A DNA stretch of 64,000 nucleotides from Streptococcus acidominimus (lineage in GTDB: Bacteria; Bacillota; Bacilli; Lactobacillales; Streptococcaceae), in NCBI RefSeq assembly GCF_001921825.1, contig NZ_MSJL01000005.1, forward strand, positions 1 to 64,000, given 5' to 3'. This document shows, in pieces, positions 20,067-28,821 of this stretch (the first letter of the stretch is position 1; each line of letters opens with the position of its first letter). Both the position numbers and the translations under genes were made by a program. A model generated the notes under the pieces. It saw only the letters and a list, made by a program, of their open reading frames with translations. It did not search any database and was not told the origin of the DNA.

Positions 20067-20095
20067 TTTACATTTTCACCACTTGGTGCTATAAT
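20067..20095 (+). promoter_or_regulatory. gdhA promoter
   Basis: TTTACA (20067-20072), a 17-base spacer and TATAAT (20090-20095). Confidence 0.75.
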
Positions 20096-20105
20096 AGCAA
20101 GCGTG

Positions 20106-20134
20106 AATATTAAATTGTCTGAAAATTTAATATT
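20106..20134. promoter_or_regulatory. CodY box inside a perfect inverted repeat at the gdhA transcription start
   Basis: AATTGTCTGAAAATT (20113-20127) matches 14 of 15 CodY consensus positions. It is nested in an 11-bp perfect inverted repeat (AATATTAAATT / AATTTAATATT). The location just after the -10 box suits repression. Confidence 0.65.
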
Positions 20135-20250
20135 TAGACCCATGCACCCTAACACTCAATCTCTGATCAGCTTTCCCATTGGAAAAGAGCGACAACAAGA
20201 GAGGAGAATGTTGGGAGTATCATTCCAATTAGAAAAGGTGACATTATCTT

Positions 20251-21597
20251 ATGACAACTGCAAAAGAATATATCCAGCAATCATTTGAGGCTGTAAAAGC
20301 ACGCAACCCACATGAAACAGAATTTTTACAGGCTGTTGAGGAATTGTTCAACACCCTTGAACCAGTTATCGAAGCACATCCAGAATACATTACTGAAAAC
20401 ATTCTGGCACGCATTGTCGAACCTGAGCGCGTCATTAGTTTCCGTGTACCTTGGACAGATAAGGACGGAAAGGTCCAAGTCAACCGTGGCTACCGCGTTC
20501 AATTTAATTCAGCAGTCGGTCCTTACAAAGGCGGACTTCGTTTCCATCCAACCGTTAACCAGTCCATCTTAAAATTCCTTGGATTTGAACAAATCTTCAA
20601 AAATGTCTTGACTGGTCTACCAATCGGTGGCGGTAAGGGGGGATCTGACTTCGATCCCAAAGGCAAGACTGATGCAGAAATCATGCGTTTCTGCCAAAGT
20701 TTCATGACCGAGCTTCAAAAACATATCGGACCATCCCTTGATGTGCCAGCTGGCGACATCGGGGTCGGTGGGCGCGAAATCGGCTACATGTATGGCCAAT
20801 ACAAGCGCCTCCGCCAATTCGATGCAGGTGTCTTGACTGGTAAACCTCTCGGCTTTGGGGGTAGCTTGATTCGTCCAGAAGCAACTGGTTACGGTCTTGT
20901 CTACTTCACAGACAATATGCTTCAGGCAAATGGTCAATCATTCAAAGACCAAACTGTTCTGATTTCTGGTTCTGGTAATGTGGCGCAATTCGCCGTTCAA
21001 AAAGCAACGGAACTTGGTGCCAAAGTCATTTCCGTATCTGATTCAAACGGCTATATCATTGATGAGACTGGTATCGACTTCGATCTCCTTTGCGACATCA
21101 AGAACAAGCGCCGCGCTCGTCTGACAGAATATGCTGCTGAAAAGGCAACTGCTACTTACCACGAAGGCTCTGTCTGGTCTTATGACGGAAAAGCAGACAT
21201 CGCCCTTCCATGTGCAACTCAAAATGAGATTGACGGTGAAGCTGCTGCTCGCCTCGTGAAAAATGGTGTTTACTGTGTTGCCGAAGGTGCCAACATGCCA
21301 TCTAACTTGGATGCTATTCACACTTACCAAGAAAATGGTGTCCTTTACGGACTAGCCAAGGCTGCTAATGCTGGAGGTGTTGCCGTATCTGCACTGGAAA
21401 TGAGCCAAAACAGCCTCCGCCTCTCATGGACAGCTGAAGAAGTGGATAGCCGCTTGAAGGACATCATGGCAAACATCTTCAATACTGCAAAAGAAACAGC
21501 TGAAAAATACAACCTTGGCAAAGACTACCTTGCTGGCGCTAACATTGCTGCCTTTGAACAGATTGCAGATGCAATGATCGCACAAGGCTTGGTATAA
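20251..21597 (+). CDS. gdhA: NADP-specific glutamate dehydrogenase
   Basis: A 448-residue hexameric glutamate dehydrogenase that aminates 2-oxoglutarate to glutamate using NADPH and ammonia. The substrate-binding motif PIGGGKGGSDFDPKG is at about residues 122-136. The dinucleotide-binding segment SGSGNVAQFAVQKA is near residue 235, and the length is the family norm. Promoter and CodY-type boxes upstream point to repression under good amino-acid supply. A strong terminator follows. Together with glnR-glnA elsewhere in the window it covers ammonia assimilation. Confidence 0.95.
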   Translation: MTTAKEYIQQSFEAVKARNPHETEFLQAVEELFNTLEPVIEAHPEYITENILARIVEPERVISFRVPWTDKDGKVQVNRGYRVQFNSAVGPYKGGLRFHPTVNQSILKFLGFEQIFKNVLTGLPIGGGKGGSDFDPKGKTDAEIMRFCQSFMTELQKHIGPSLDVPAGDIGVGGREIGYMYGQYKRLRQFDAGVLTGKPLGFGGSLIRPEATGYGLVYFTDNMLQANGQSFKDQTVLISGSGNVAQFAVQKATELGAKVISVSDSNGYIIDETGIDFDLLCDIKNKRRARLTEYAAEKATATYHEGSVWSYDGKADIALPCATQNEIDGEAAARLVKNGVYCVAEGANMPSNLDAIHTYQENGVLYGLAKAANAGGVAVSALEMSQNSLRLSWTAEEVDSRLKDIMANIFNTAKETAEKYNLGKDYLAGANIAAFEQIADAMIAQGLV

Positions 21598-21660
21598 GCC
21601 ACAACCCTGTACTAACCTTTGGATTTCCTAAAAATCCAATAGGAGCCAAACGCTCGAACA

Positions 21661-21708
21661 AAAGCCAGACCTGTTTTAGCTTTGCTATTTCAGGTCTGGC
21701 TTTTTTTA
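21661..21708 (+). terminator. Intrinsic terminator of gdhA
   Basis: AAAGCCAGACCTG and CAGGTCTGGCTTT form the stem, followed by a run of T. Confidence 0.85.
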
Positions 21709-21714
21709 CTTCAT

Positions 21715-22117
21715 AAGTTTCTGCGTCAGATTTCCTATTTTCACAGTGTGCTTTTAACGTCCTCGTATCTTGTGGAATTGAACTCGGACTACGAGCTGTG
21801 CAAAAAAGAGACGTAGCTGTTCCAGTTTTAACTGGTTACAGATATGGCTCCCTTTAGGGATAGTTTTTCCTAGCTCCAGAGGTATGGGATACCTCTGGAG
21901 GTGAGTAGAATAGAAGTTTGCAGAGCAAACTCTCATCTAAAAGTTCTGCGTCAAAACTCCTATTTTTGCTTTGCTCGCTTAACGTCCTCGTATCTTGCTT
22001 AATTGAACTCGAGCTACAACTCACTGACAAAAAGATAAATCTCATTGGGTGCAAGACACCCTGCTTCGATTTCCTATTTTGTCTAGGAGTTGCTTAACGC
22101 TCTCGTATCTTGGGTAA
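21715..22117. repeat. Mosaic repeats (three boundary motifs)
   Basis: CGTATCTTG boundaries occur near 21767, 21986 and 22106. It contains the hairpin CTCCAGAGGTAT/ATACCTCTGGAG (21874-21900), a sequence variant of the hairpin in the 5-kb tandem repeat, and GTTTGC-AGA-GCAAAC. No gene. Confidence 0.8.
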
Positions 22118-22118
22118 T

Positions 22119-22147
22119 TTGTGAAATTTGCACAATTCCTGTATAAT
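22119..22147 (+). promoter_or_regulatory. Promoter of the CDF-like gene
   Basis: TTGTGA (22119-22124), a 17-base spacer and TATAAT (22142-22147). The predicted start of transcription falls at the ATG at 22154, which argues for the downstream TTG start. Confidence 0.6.
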
Positions 22148-22180
22148 AGAACTATGAAGTATAATAAAGGAGGAACTGTA

Positions 22181-23080
22181 TTGCAAAAAAGAATTGAACA
22201 AAGGTCTCTCATTGTTAATTTTATCATGACCTTTATTGTGTCGCTCGCGGGCATCATTGTCTACTTTATCACCGATATCCAAGCGCTCCTGCTGGATGGA
22301 TTTTTCTCATTTATCAGTTTTTTATCCGCCATTATCGGTATTTATATCTCACGTATTAGCCACAAAAAGACCACGCGTTATCCACATGGTCTTCATTTTT
22401 TAGAGCCTCTCTATGCTATTTTTAAGTCTATTTTAATCTTACTGCTCCTCATCTTGGCGCTCATCAATGCGTCAGAGACCGCCCTGCACTATATGATTAC
22501 GGGTGAGGGAGATCCCCTTCTTGTAGGCCCCATCTTCCCTTATACTCTCTTTGTCGTCTCGCTATGTTTTGCACTCAGTTTTTATAACCATTCGCAAAAT
22601 AAAAAAATCCATTTCCTCAGTACCATTTTAAAGGCTGAAACCAAGGGCAGTCTGATTGATGGCCTCCAGTCTCTGGGAGCAGGGCTTGCTTTTTGTCTGC
22701 TCTATATCATTGACATCAATGGAGCACTCGGCTTCCTACACTATACGGCAGACTTCTTTATCACGAGTATCTCTGTTATCTGTCTCCTGCCCGAACCTGC
22801 CAAAATGCTCCATACAGCCTTTATCGAATTATCCCATGGTTTGACAACCGATCAAGAGATTACAGACCCCATTGATGATTTGATTTTACAGCATTTCCGC
22901 CCCCTTCTACCTCATTTCAATTATCAAATTATCAAAGTCGGCATGGATCTACGTGTCAAAATCTATGTAGAAGACCACGACGAAACCTTACTGTCCCGTA
23001 TGCTAGCCCCTCACCCTAGCTTTATCGAAAAATTACAAGAACTCTATCCCAATGCAAAGGCAGCTATTATCTACGCCTAA
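22181..23080 (+). CDS. CDF-like cation transporter
   Basis: A protein of about 299 residues with five or six membrane helices and a C-terminal cytoplasmic domain, similar to the cation diffusion facilitator family. The metal-site-like DGFFSFISFLS and the second-half KGSLIDGLQSLGAG with Asp in TM5 are visible. Its His-poor membrane sites differ from the other CDF protein at 2241-3116, so the substrate may differ. I choose the TTG at 22181 because AAAGGAGG sits 7 bases before it and the promoter places the mRNA start near 22154. The ATG at 22154 is the alternative. Confidence 0.75.
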   Translation: MQKRIEQRSLIVNFIMTFIVSLAGIIVYFITDIQALLLDGFFSFISFLSAIIGIYISRISHKKTTRYPHGLHFLEPLYAIFKSILILLLLILALINASETALHYMITGEGDPLLVGPIFPYTLFVVSLCFALSFYNHSQNKKIHFLSTILKAETKGSLIDGLQSLGAGLAFCLLYIIDINGALGFLHYTADFFITSISVICLLPEPAKMLHTAFIELSHGLTTDQEITDPIDDLILQHFRPLLPHFNYQIIKVGMDLRVKIYVEDHDETLLSRMLAPHPSFIEKLQELYPNAKAAIIYA

Positions 23081-23754
23081 TACTCCTTATGCTCGTCAAA
23101 AATCAAAAAGAGACTTGGTCAAGAGTTGTATAGTCATTTAGTTTATCTTTTATCATTGAACATGAGTTACAACTCACTGACAAAGCGTAATCAGAAAATT
23201 GAGTAACCCTAAATTAACACATAGTAGACACCTGATTGCCGCTAACACGCCAATCTAGTTGCCTTTGTAGGGGCTCACGACGAAGCGAGCCGCTTCTGTT
23301 CGGTCGCCTATTTTATCTCCAATTTTCAACAGTCTAGGAATAGACTGGGGAAGGTAGGAAATAAAACGAGTAAAACTCGTGTCAAACGCTCCCGTATCTT
23401 GGGTAATTGAACTCGAGCTACAACTCACTGACAAAGCGTAGTCAGAAAGTTGAGTAGCCCTAGATAAGACACAGTAGGCATCTGATTGTAGCTATCACTA
23501 CAATCAGATGCCTTTGTGGGGGTCTCACGACGAAGCGAACCGCTTCTGTTCGGCCGCCTATTTTGTCTAGGAGTTGCTTCCACAGTCTGGGAATAGACTG
23601 GGGAGGGTTGGAGATAAAACGAGTGAAACTCGTGTCAAACGCTCTCGTATCTTGTACAATTGAACGCGCCCTAAATTCTACGTCAAAAAGGGGAGTGAAC
23701 TCTAGCATTGATTTCTCCGAAATCAGGTTTGAGTCCACTCCTCTTTTCATTTGC
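23081..23754. repeat. Mosaic repeats and a MITE end fragment
   Basis: A partial MITE left end is at 23129-23152 (TATAGTCATTTAGTTTATC). Two mosaic units follow, with boundaries near 23390 and 23648 (CGTATCTTG). Hairpins such as AACAGTCTAGGAATAGACTG occur. A terminator-like stem GAGTGAACTC...GAGTCCACTC lies near 23695-23740. No gene. Confidence 0.7.
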
Positions 23755-24360
23755 TTATAATCTTTGTTCTTGCAGGAGATTCCACGCATTTTCTTCATAA
23801 ATGAAACGATAATTGGGAATGTTATCCACCCCATAGATTAGGGTGTATTCTACTTTTTCTCCAGGATTGACTTTCTTGATCCAAGCGCTATCATAAGTTC
23901 GATTATCAAGACTGTATATCGTTTCAAACTCCTCGCTGTAACGATCTTGTGTTCCCAATAAGAAGCTATCGCGCTCATCAAAATACAAGGCTTTCTTGGT
24001 CGGGTTTTCCACCTGTACTTTCACAACCAAGGCTTGGTCATAGTAGGGATCATCCAAGTCTATCTTAGCATCCACTTCCATGGATTGCACGGTTAGCATC
24101 AAGCCCATCTGCAATTCCACCTCTTCCCCTATTTCTTTTTCAGTAAACAGTTCTGACCTTGTATTCTCATAGGTCTCATATATGTCGCTATCAGAATAGG
24201 AAGAACTTGCTACGCCCAAGACTGTTAAAAAAAGTAAAACTCCCATGATAAGGGCTACAATCGCTCCCGCTATCGTTGTCCAGAATAGGGGCTGTTTGTA
24301 GAGCGCTTTTTTTCGATAGTACACCTGACCATCTTCAATGATACATTCTTTTGGAAACAT
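23755..24360 (-). CDS. Membrane-anchored protein with DUF4352-like domain
   Basis: A 201-residue protein. Residues 1-22 are cytoplasmic, one helix spans about 23-52 (FWTTIAGAIVALIMGVLLFLTVLGVA), and the rest is outside. The external part has an immunoglobulin-like pattern (VELQMGLMLTVQSMEV, VVKVQVENPTKKALYFDERDSF, VNPGEKVEYTLIYGV) like DUF4352 domains that measure or bind unknown ligands. It starts 12 bases after the MscS gene and is probably co-transcribed with it. No function can be assigned; a role in envelope stress is a guess from the neighbour. Confidence 0.6.
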   Translation of the reverse strand: MFPKECIIEDGQVYYRKKALYKQPLFWTTIAGAIVALIMGVLLFLTVLGVASSSYSDSDIYETYENTRSELFTEKEIGEEVELQMGLMLTVQSMEVDAKIDLDDPYYDQALVVKVQVENPTKKALYFDERDSFLLGTQDRYSEEFETIYSLDNRTYDSAWIKKVNPGEKVEYTLIYGVDNIPNYRFIYEENAWNLLQEQRL

Positions 24361-24372
24361 GATTTCTCCTTT

Positions 24373-25200
24373 TTACTGATTGACCAGATCAATACCTGCT
24401 GTCAGCAGGGCTTCTTGATAGAGAGTGTAAAACTGTTGGTAGACGCTACTCTGCTGACCATTGGTCACAAAGAAGTGTACCCGAAAGACAAATTGCCCAT
24501 TTTCAATCCTTTGTGGACCGACCATTTTCAGACCTTGAATGGCGGGCACGCGGCTCACCTCTTTCTGATTGACCGCTTCTATCACCTGCTCAACCTTAGC
24601 CAGATCAGCGGTTAAGCTAAGGGGTAGATCTAGCTCCACCCGCATATCTCCCCGCGATTGATTACTGACAACGAGAATATTGCGATTAGGGATAAAGTGA
24701 AGAGTTCCATCCGCATCTCGCACTTGGGTTGTCCGAATCCCCACGCTAGTGACAGTGCCTTTTATCTTAATGGCACCATTGGTCAAGCCAACCACCTCTC
24801 CCACATCAAACTGGCGTTCCAAGAGGATGAAAAAGCCATTGACTAGATCAGATAAGAAACCTTGAGCCCCCATCCCGATTGCAACCCCAGCAATCCCTGC
24901 TCCTGCCAAGAGGCTAGAGACCGGAAGCCCCAGAATCGTCAAAATTGAATACAGCAGAAGGAAGTACAAGACATAGTTCAAGCCACTTTCCAGAAGACGC
25001 GCAAGCGTCTTTTGCCGTCCTACATCCTGCGTTGGCACTCGAAGAGGGGATAGAAACAATTTTTTGACAGAAAAAGTCGCCATCTTTTTAATCACGTAAA
25101 AAACAAGCACTAATAGAACAAGCGATAACACCTTGCTCACCAGCTCCATAAACATCGCTTCCACATCAAATTGGGCTAGGTATTTGGTTAAAAAATCCAC
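24373..25200 (-). CDS. Small-conductance mechanosensitive channel (MscS family)
   Basis: A 275-residue MscS-type channel that releases solutes on osmotic downshock. Helices cover residues 15-36, 60-80 and 88-115. TM3 carries the glycine/alanine-rich pore line LLAGAGIAGVAIGMGAQGFLSD. The beta domain follows with FDVGEVV and IPNRNILVVSNQSRG, the conserved region after TM3. The start has AGGAGG upstream. It heads a two-gene operon with the DUF4352-like gene. Confidence 0.88.
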   Translation of the reverse strand: MDFLTKYLAQFDVEAMFMELVSKVLSLVLLVLVFYVIKKMATFSVKKLFLSPLRVPTQDVGRQKTLARLLESGLNYVLYFLLLYSILTILGLPVSSLLAGAGIAGVAIGMGAQGFLSDLVNGFFILLERQFDVGEVVGLTNGAIKIKGTVTSVGIRTTQVRDADGTLHFIPNRNILVVSNQSRGDMRVELDLPLSLTADLAKVEQVIEAVNQKEVSRVPAIQGLKMVGPQRIENGQFVFRVHFFVTNGQQSSVYQQFYTLYQEALLTAGIDLVNQ

Positions 25201-25512
25201 ATGCGCCTCCTTCTATTGTTATTATACCATACATTATTTAAAAGTAGGCAACACTCGCTAGAAGGGAGTGGGAAAGAACTCGACTGGTTGAAAAAGAGTT
25301 CGTCTTCCCACCTCCGCACAGTTGATTAGGTCAGATTTGGAGTGAGAAACACGAACAAATCTGCCAATCAACCACTGCGCTGAGATGTTGACACGAACCA
25401 TGAGAAGCAAGGCTGGACTTGAGCCCAGCCTCAACCACCCAATCCCACTAGACAATCCTTAACTTCCTCATCTTTTCCACTCACTATGACTGAGTGGCTT
25501 ACATGTTCTTTT
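25201..25512. other. Intergenic element with terminator-like stem
   Basis: Holds a streptococcal-type intergenic sequence: GAGTGGGAAAGAACTCGACTGG paired in part with CGAGTTC...TTCCCACCTCC, written here as short blocks only. A hairpin AGGCTGGACTTGAGCCCAGCCT lies near 25410-25431. No gene. Confidence 0.45.
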
Positions 25513-26844
25513 CTACTTCCCCTTGAAATACTGACGGGTTTCACGAATAATAATCGGCGACAAGGCTAAGAGGGCAAGTAAATTCGGTAGCGCCATAAGC
25601 CCATTGACAATATCCGCAATGACCCAGATGACATCTAACTGGAGAAAGCCTCCTAGGGCGACCATGGCAATAAAAATCAACCGATACAGTAAGATAAACC
25701 GTGTCCCAAAGAGAAATTCAAAGCACCGCTCCCCGTAATAGCTCCAACCCAAAATCGTCGTAAAGGCAAAGAGAACGAGGCTAAAGGTCAAAGCAAGGGC
25801 ACCAGGATTTCCAAACAAGGTCGCAAAAGCCGCCTGAGTCAAAGGCGCACCCTGCAATCCTTCTACTGTCCATTGACCTGTCACTAAGATGGACAGACCT
25901 GTCAAACTACAAATGATAATCGTATCGATAAAGGTACCAATCATGGAAATCAAGCCCTGTTCAACAGGTTGATTAGACTTAGCGGCAGCTGCTGCAATCG
26001 GGGCTGAACCGAGACCTGATTCGTTTGAAAAGACACCGCGCGCAATCCCGTTTTGAATAGCCGCACGAACGCTCGCCCCTGCAAACCCACCGAAAGCCGC
26101 AGTCGGAGTAAAGGCACTTTTCACTACCAAGGCAAGGGTCGGTAAGATTTGGCTTGCGTTCATGACCAATAGCGCTATGGTCGCTGTGATATAAAGCAGT
26201 GCCATAAAAGGTACAACCTTGGTCGAAACCTTGGAAATGGATTCGATCCCACCAAAGATAATGATGGCGACAACCACTGCTAAAATGACACTCGTCAACT
26301 GCGGTGAAAAGGCAAAACTATTTTCCAGAGAAGAGGTAATGGAATTGACCTGTGCAAAGGTACCAATACCAAGAAAGGCTACCAGAACCCCTGAAATAGC
26401 AAAGAAGATCGCCAAAGGTTTCCATTTTTCCCCCATACCGAGCGTGATATAGTGCATCGGACCTCCTGCCACTTGACCATTGGCATCCTTGGTCCGGTAT
26501 TTAATCGCCAAAAAGCCTTCGGCATACTTGGTTGCCATACCGAAAAAGGCTGCAACCCACATCCAAAAAAGAGCCCCCGGACCACCCGTCTTAATGGCAG
26601 TAGCAACACCGACAATATTTCCTGTACCGACCGTTGCTGCTAGGGCTGTACAGAGAGCCGCAAAGCTAGAGACATCCCCTTGGCCGCTTGCGTCATCCGA
26701 CAAAACGAGACGAAATGCCCGTGGCAATCTTCTAACTTGGAAAAGCCCCATTCGAAGCGTAAAATAGATGCCCGTCCCCACCAAAAGCATGAGCAGGGGC
26801 GCGCCCCAAACCAGACTGTTGAGCTGCTGCAATATTTCTAACAT
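25513..26844 (-). CDS. Amino acid carrier protein, AgcS/AlsT sodium symporter
   Basis: A 443-residue sodium:alanine/glycine symporter of the AGCS family with about ten or eleven helices. Recognisable blocks are GTGNIVGVATAIKTGGPGALFWMW (N-terminal signature; shown as GTGNIVGVATAI and GGPGALFWMW), NESGLGSAPIAAAAA and GWSYYGERC. A glycine riboswitch in the leader shows that glycine controls its expression, so glycine is the likely substrate. Whether it imports nutrient glycine or relieves excess depends on the sign of the switch. The ribosome site is GGAGGAG. Confidence 0.9.
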   Translation of the reverse strand: MLEILQQLNSLVWGAPLLMLLVGTGIYFTLRMGLFQVRRLPRAFRLVLSDDASGQGDVSSFAALCTALAATVGTGNIVGVATAIKTGGPGALFWMWVAAFFGMATKYAEGFLAIKYRTKDANGQVAGGPMHYITLGMGEKWKPLAIFFAISGVLVAFLGIGTFAQVNSITSSLENSFAFSPQLTSVILAVVVAIIIFGGIESISKVSTKVVPFMALLYITATIALLVMNASQILPTLALVVKSAFTPTAAFGGFAGASVRAAIQNGIARGVFSNESGLGSAPIAAAAAKSNQPVEQGLISMIGTFIDTIIICSLTGLSILVTGQWTVEGLQGAPLTQAAFATLFGNPGALALTFSLVLFAFTTILGWSYYGERCFEFLFGTRFILLYRLIFIAMVALGGFLQLDVIWVIADIVNGLMALPNLLALLALSPIIIRETRQYFKGK

Positions 26845-26880
26845 TTATATCTCCTCCATATACTTTTCAATCAAAACGAA

Positions 26881-26906
26881 AGAGCCTGACGAAGACGTCA
26901 AACTCT
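26881..26906 (-). terminator. Expression-platform hairpin of the glycine riboswitch
   Basis: On the minus strand AGAG-TT-TGACG-TCTT-CGTCA-GG-CTCT is followed by TTCGTTTTGATT. It lies between the aptamer and the AgcS start and probably acts as the regulated terminator. The T-run is interrupted. Confidence 0.5.
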
Positions 26907-26999
26907 GTTTTAACCATAATCAGAATAGGGTACCGAGCGATACGCTCAGGCAACTATGCTACCCAATAGCCTAGGGGAAATGCTTTTCCAATATCCTAT

Positions 27000-27090
27000 G
27001 CTCTGTCCTTTTGCCTGAGAGTTTGAGTGAAACATCCACGCTTCACCTTGCCCCTTCGGCGCCATTACGGTCTCTCCAGAGTCCCGTCTT
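27000..27090 (-). ncRNA. Glycine riboswitch (single visible aptamer)
   Basis: The minus strand shows the conserved aptamer blocks in order: CTGGAGAGACC, GCGCCGAAGGGGCAAGG, a variable arm (GTGAAGCGTGGATGTTTCAC), and CTCTCAGGCAAAAGGACAGAG. This is the glycine-binding (gcvT-type) fold. I see only one aptamer, so it is a singlet arrangement unless the flanks hide a degenerate partner. It controls the AgcS symporter gene. Confidence 0.92.
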
Positions 27091-27119
27091 TCCCACAGTC
27101 AGATCTAAATCCTCCTATG

Positions 27120-27695
27120 AGATGTCAACCGGTATTCATTTTGTATCCCCAGCTAATGCTGAGATGAGTTATCCTCTTTAAAAATCAAAACGACACTTTG
27201 TCAAGAGCCTTGATGAGTGAAAAGCTCCAATGGAGGTTTTCAGTCTGTTCCCTTAAAAAATGTTCGATCTATTTTTGATTTTTCTTGAGTATTACTATTA
27301 GTATATCGAAAAAATGAAAAAAGGCAAGAACATTTTTTAGAAAATTTCATAAAGAGGATGCCTCTTGATTTCCTGCTATCTTTTCATTCCCCTGTTTTCC
27401 ACTCCAGCACTCCCGCCCAACCTTGCTCTGTGATGCTCTTGGATCAGCTCACGAATTGGGAGAGAAGAAAGCAAGACAGTATCCTCTTCTCATCACCAGT
27501 AGCCAAAGGTCGAAACCTTAATTATATATTCACATTATCATCTATGCCTGCCATTTCCAAATCAAACAATCTATTTATATGAAACCACAGGATAATCTCG
27601 CATTTGCTATTGTTGATTTTGACAGCAGAAAAGAGGATAGGAAGTAGCTACATCATCACCCTTTTTTTCTTGAATGCTTGCTCCTGAAAATAGAC
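27120..27695. other. Gene-poor spacer with repeat traces
   Basis: Between the riboswitch and the YrdC-gene promoter. A mosaic-repeat fragment (GAGTGAAAAGCTCCAATGGAGGTTTTCAG) occurs near 27213, written in full only to 20 bases elsewhere: GAAAAGCTCCAATGGAGG. An open frame near 27358-27582 has no ribosome site and no recognisable product. I call no gene. Confidence 0.4.
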
Positions 27696-27740
27696 TTGAT
27701 TTTCATAAAAATTCTGATATAATTGAATTATCTGAAAATT
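27696..27740 (+). promoter_or_regulatory. Promoter with overlapping CodY box, YrdC-domain gene
   Basis: TTGATT (27696-27701), 16 bases, TATAAT (27718-27723). AATTATCTGAAAATT at 27726-27740 matches 14 of 15 CodY consensus positions and lies over the transcription start, a repressing position like that at gdhA. Confidence 0.65.
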
Positions 27741-27760
27741 TAGACAAGGAGAGTAATGCT

Positions 27761-28546
27761 ATGACAAAACATATCCATTGGGATGGGCAACTGTCACAAG
27801 AGGGACTTGACATCATCAAGGGCGAAGGGGGTGTCATTGTTTGCCCTACCAAGGTTGGCTACATTATCATGACTGCTGACAAGGCTGGCTTAGAGCGAAA
27901 ATTTGATGCCAAGGAGCGCAAGCGCACTAAACCCGGTGTCGTCCTTTGCGGTAGCATGGAAGAACTCCGTGAATTGGCTCAACTAACTCCTGAAATTGAC
28001 GCTTTCTATCAAAAACATTGGGACCAAGATATTTTGCTTGGCTGTATTCTGCCTTGGCGAGAGGAGGCCTATGCCAAGCTCAAAGCCTATGGTGACGGTC
28101 GCGAGGAATTGATGACAGATAGTCGTGGTACCTCTTGCTTTGTCATCAAGTTTGGGGTCGCTGGAGAGCAAATCGCCAAAGAGATGTGGGAGACAGAAGA
28201 TCGTATGGTCTACGCTTCTTCTGCCAACCCTTCTGGAAAAGGGAATCGTGGCAAGGTAGACGGAATCGGTGAGCGGATCGAATCAAAGGTAGACCTTGTG
28301 ATTGAAGCAGACGATTATGTCGCCTCTATCCAGCCTAATAAGACAGTTGAGACCCGCTACGAACAAGGTGTCATGGTCTCTATGGTTGACGCTGACGGAA
28401 AACTTATTCCCGAACAAGGCGAGGACAGCCGCTCCATTTCCCCATGCCCAGTCGTCATCCGCAAGGGGCTTGACATTGACAAGATTATGATGCACCTTTC
28501 AGACCACTTCAACTCATGGGACTACCGCCAAGGTGAGTATTACTAA
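27761..28546 (+). CDS. YrdC/Sua5-domain protein
   Basis: A 261-residue protein with a YrdC-like fold. Canonical members (TsaC/Sua5) make threonylcarbamoyl-adenylate for tRNA t6A. Blocks include GGVIVCPTKVGYIIMTADK, RKRTKPGVVLCG and YASSANPSGKGNRG, the KxR...SxN pattern of the active site in altered form. The CodY box suggests an amino-acid-linked role, and the divergence from TsaC suggests it may not be the housekeeping t6A enzyme; that is inference. The start is the ATG at 27761 with AAGGAG; the frame is open from 27674 through the promoter. Confidence 0.75.
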   Translation: MTKHIHWDGQLSQEGLDIIKGEGGVIVCPTKVGYIIMTADKAGLERKFDAKERKRTKPGVVLCGSMEELRELAQLTPEIDAFYQKHWDQDILLGCILPWREEAYAKLKAYGDGREELMTDSRGTSCFVIKFGVAGEQIAKEMWETEDRMVYASSANPSGKGNRGKVDGIGERIESKVDLVIEADDYVASIQPNKTVETRYEQGVMVSMVDADGKLIPEQGEDSRSISPCPVVIRKGLDIDKIMMHLSDHFNSWDYRQGEYY

Positions 28547-28559
28547 TACTCTATAAAAC

Positions 28560-28800
28560 CAAAATCTGGAACTGGCTAAAGCTGAAACAGTTATGTCCCA
28601 AAGAGGGGCACACTTGACACAAGTTGCACTCGTTTTACTTCCAACCTTCAACAGGCTATTCCTAGACTAGGCGACACGAGTGCCACTCGTTCTATCTTGT
28701 TTTAAGGAAACAGGCTAAAAACCTCCACTGGAGCTTTTTACTCAGCAAGGTGAATGAACGACGTCAGATTTTGGGATTTTTGACGAGTATAAATACAATA
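28560..28800. repeat. Mosaic repeat fragments
   Basis: Modules include GCTAAAGCTGAAACAG, ACGAGTGCCACTCGT, AAAACCTCCACTGGAGC and GACGTCAGAT. The last two recur at 54230-54290. Confidence 0.65.
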
Positions 28801-28821
28801 ATTAAGAGGACGATTGATACT

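Noticed and set aside
22042-22257. Minus-strand frame of about 70 codons ending in KQLLDKIGNRSR
   Set aside because: It crosses the mosaic repeat and runs antisense into the CDF-like gene; no start signal.
27358-27582. 74-codon frame downstream of the riboswitch region
   Set aside because: No ribosome site, no recognisable protein pattern, in an AT-rich spacer.
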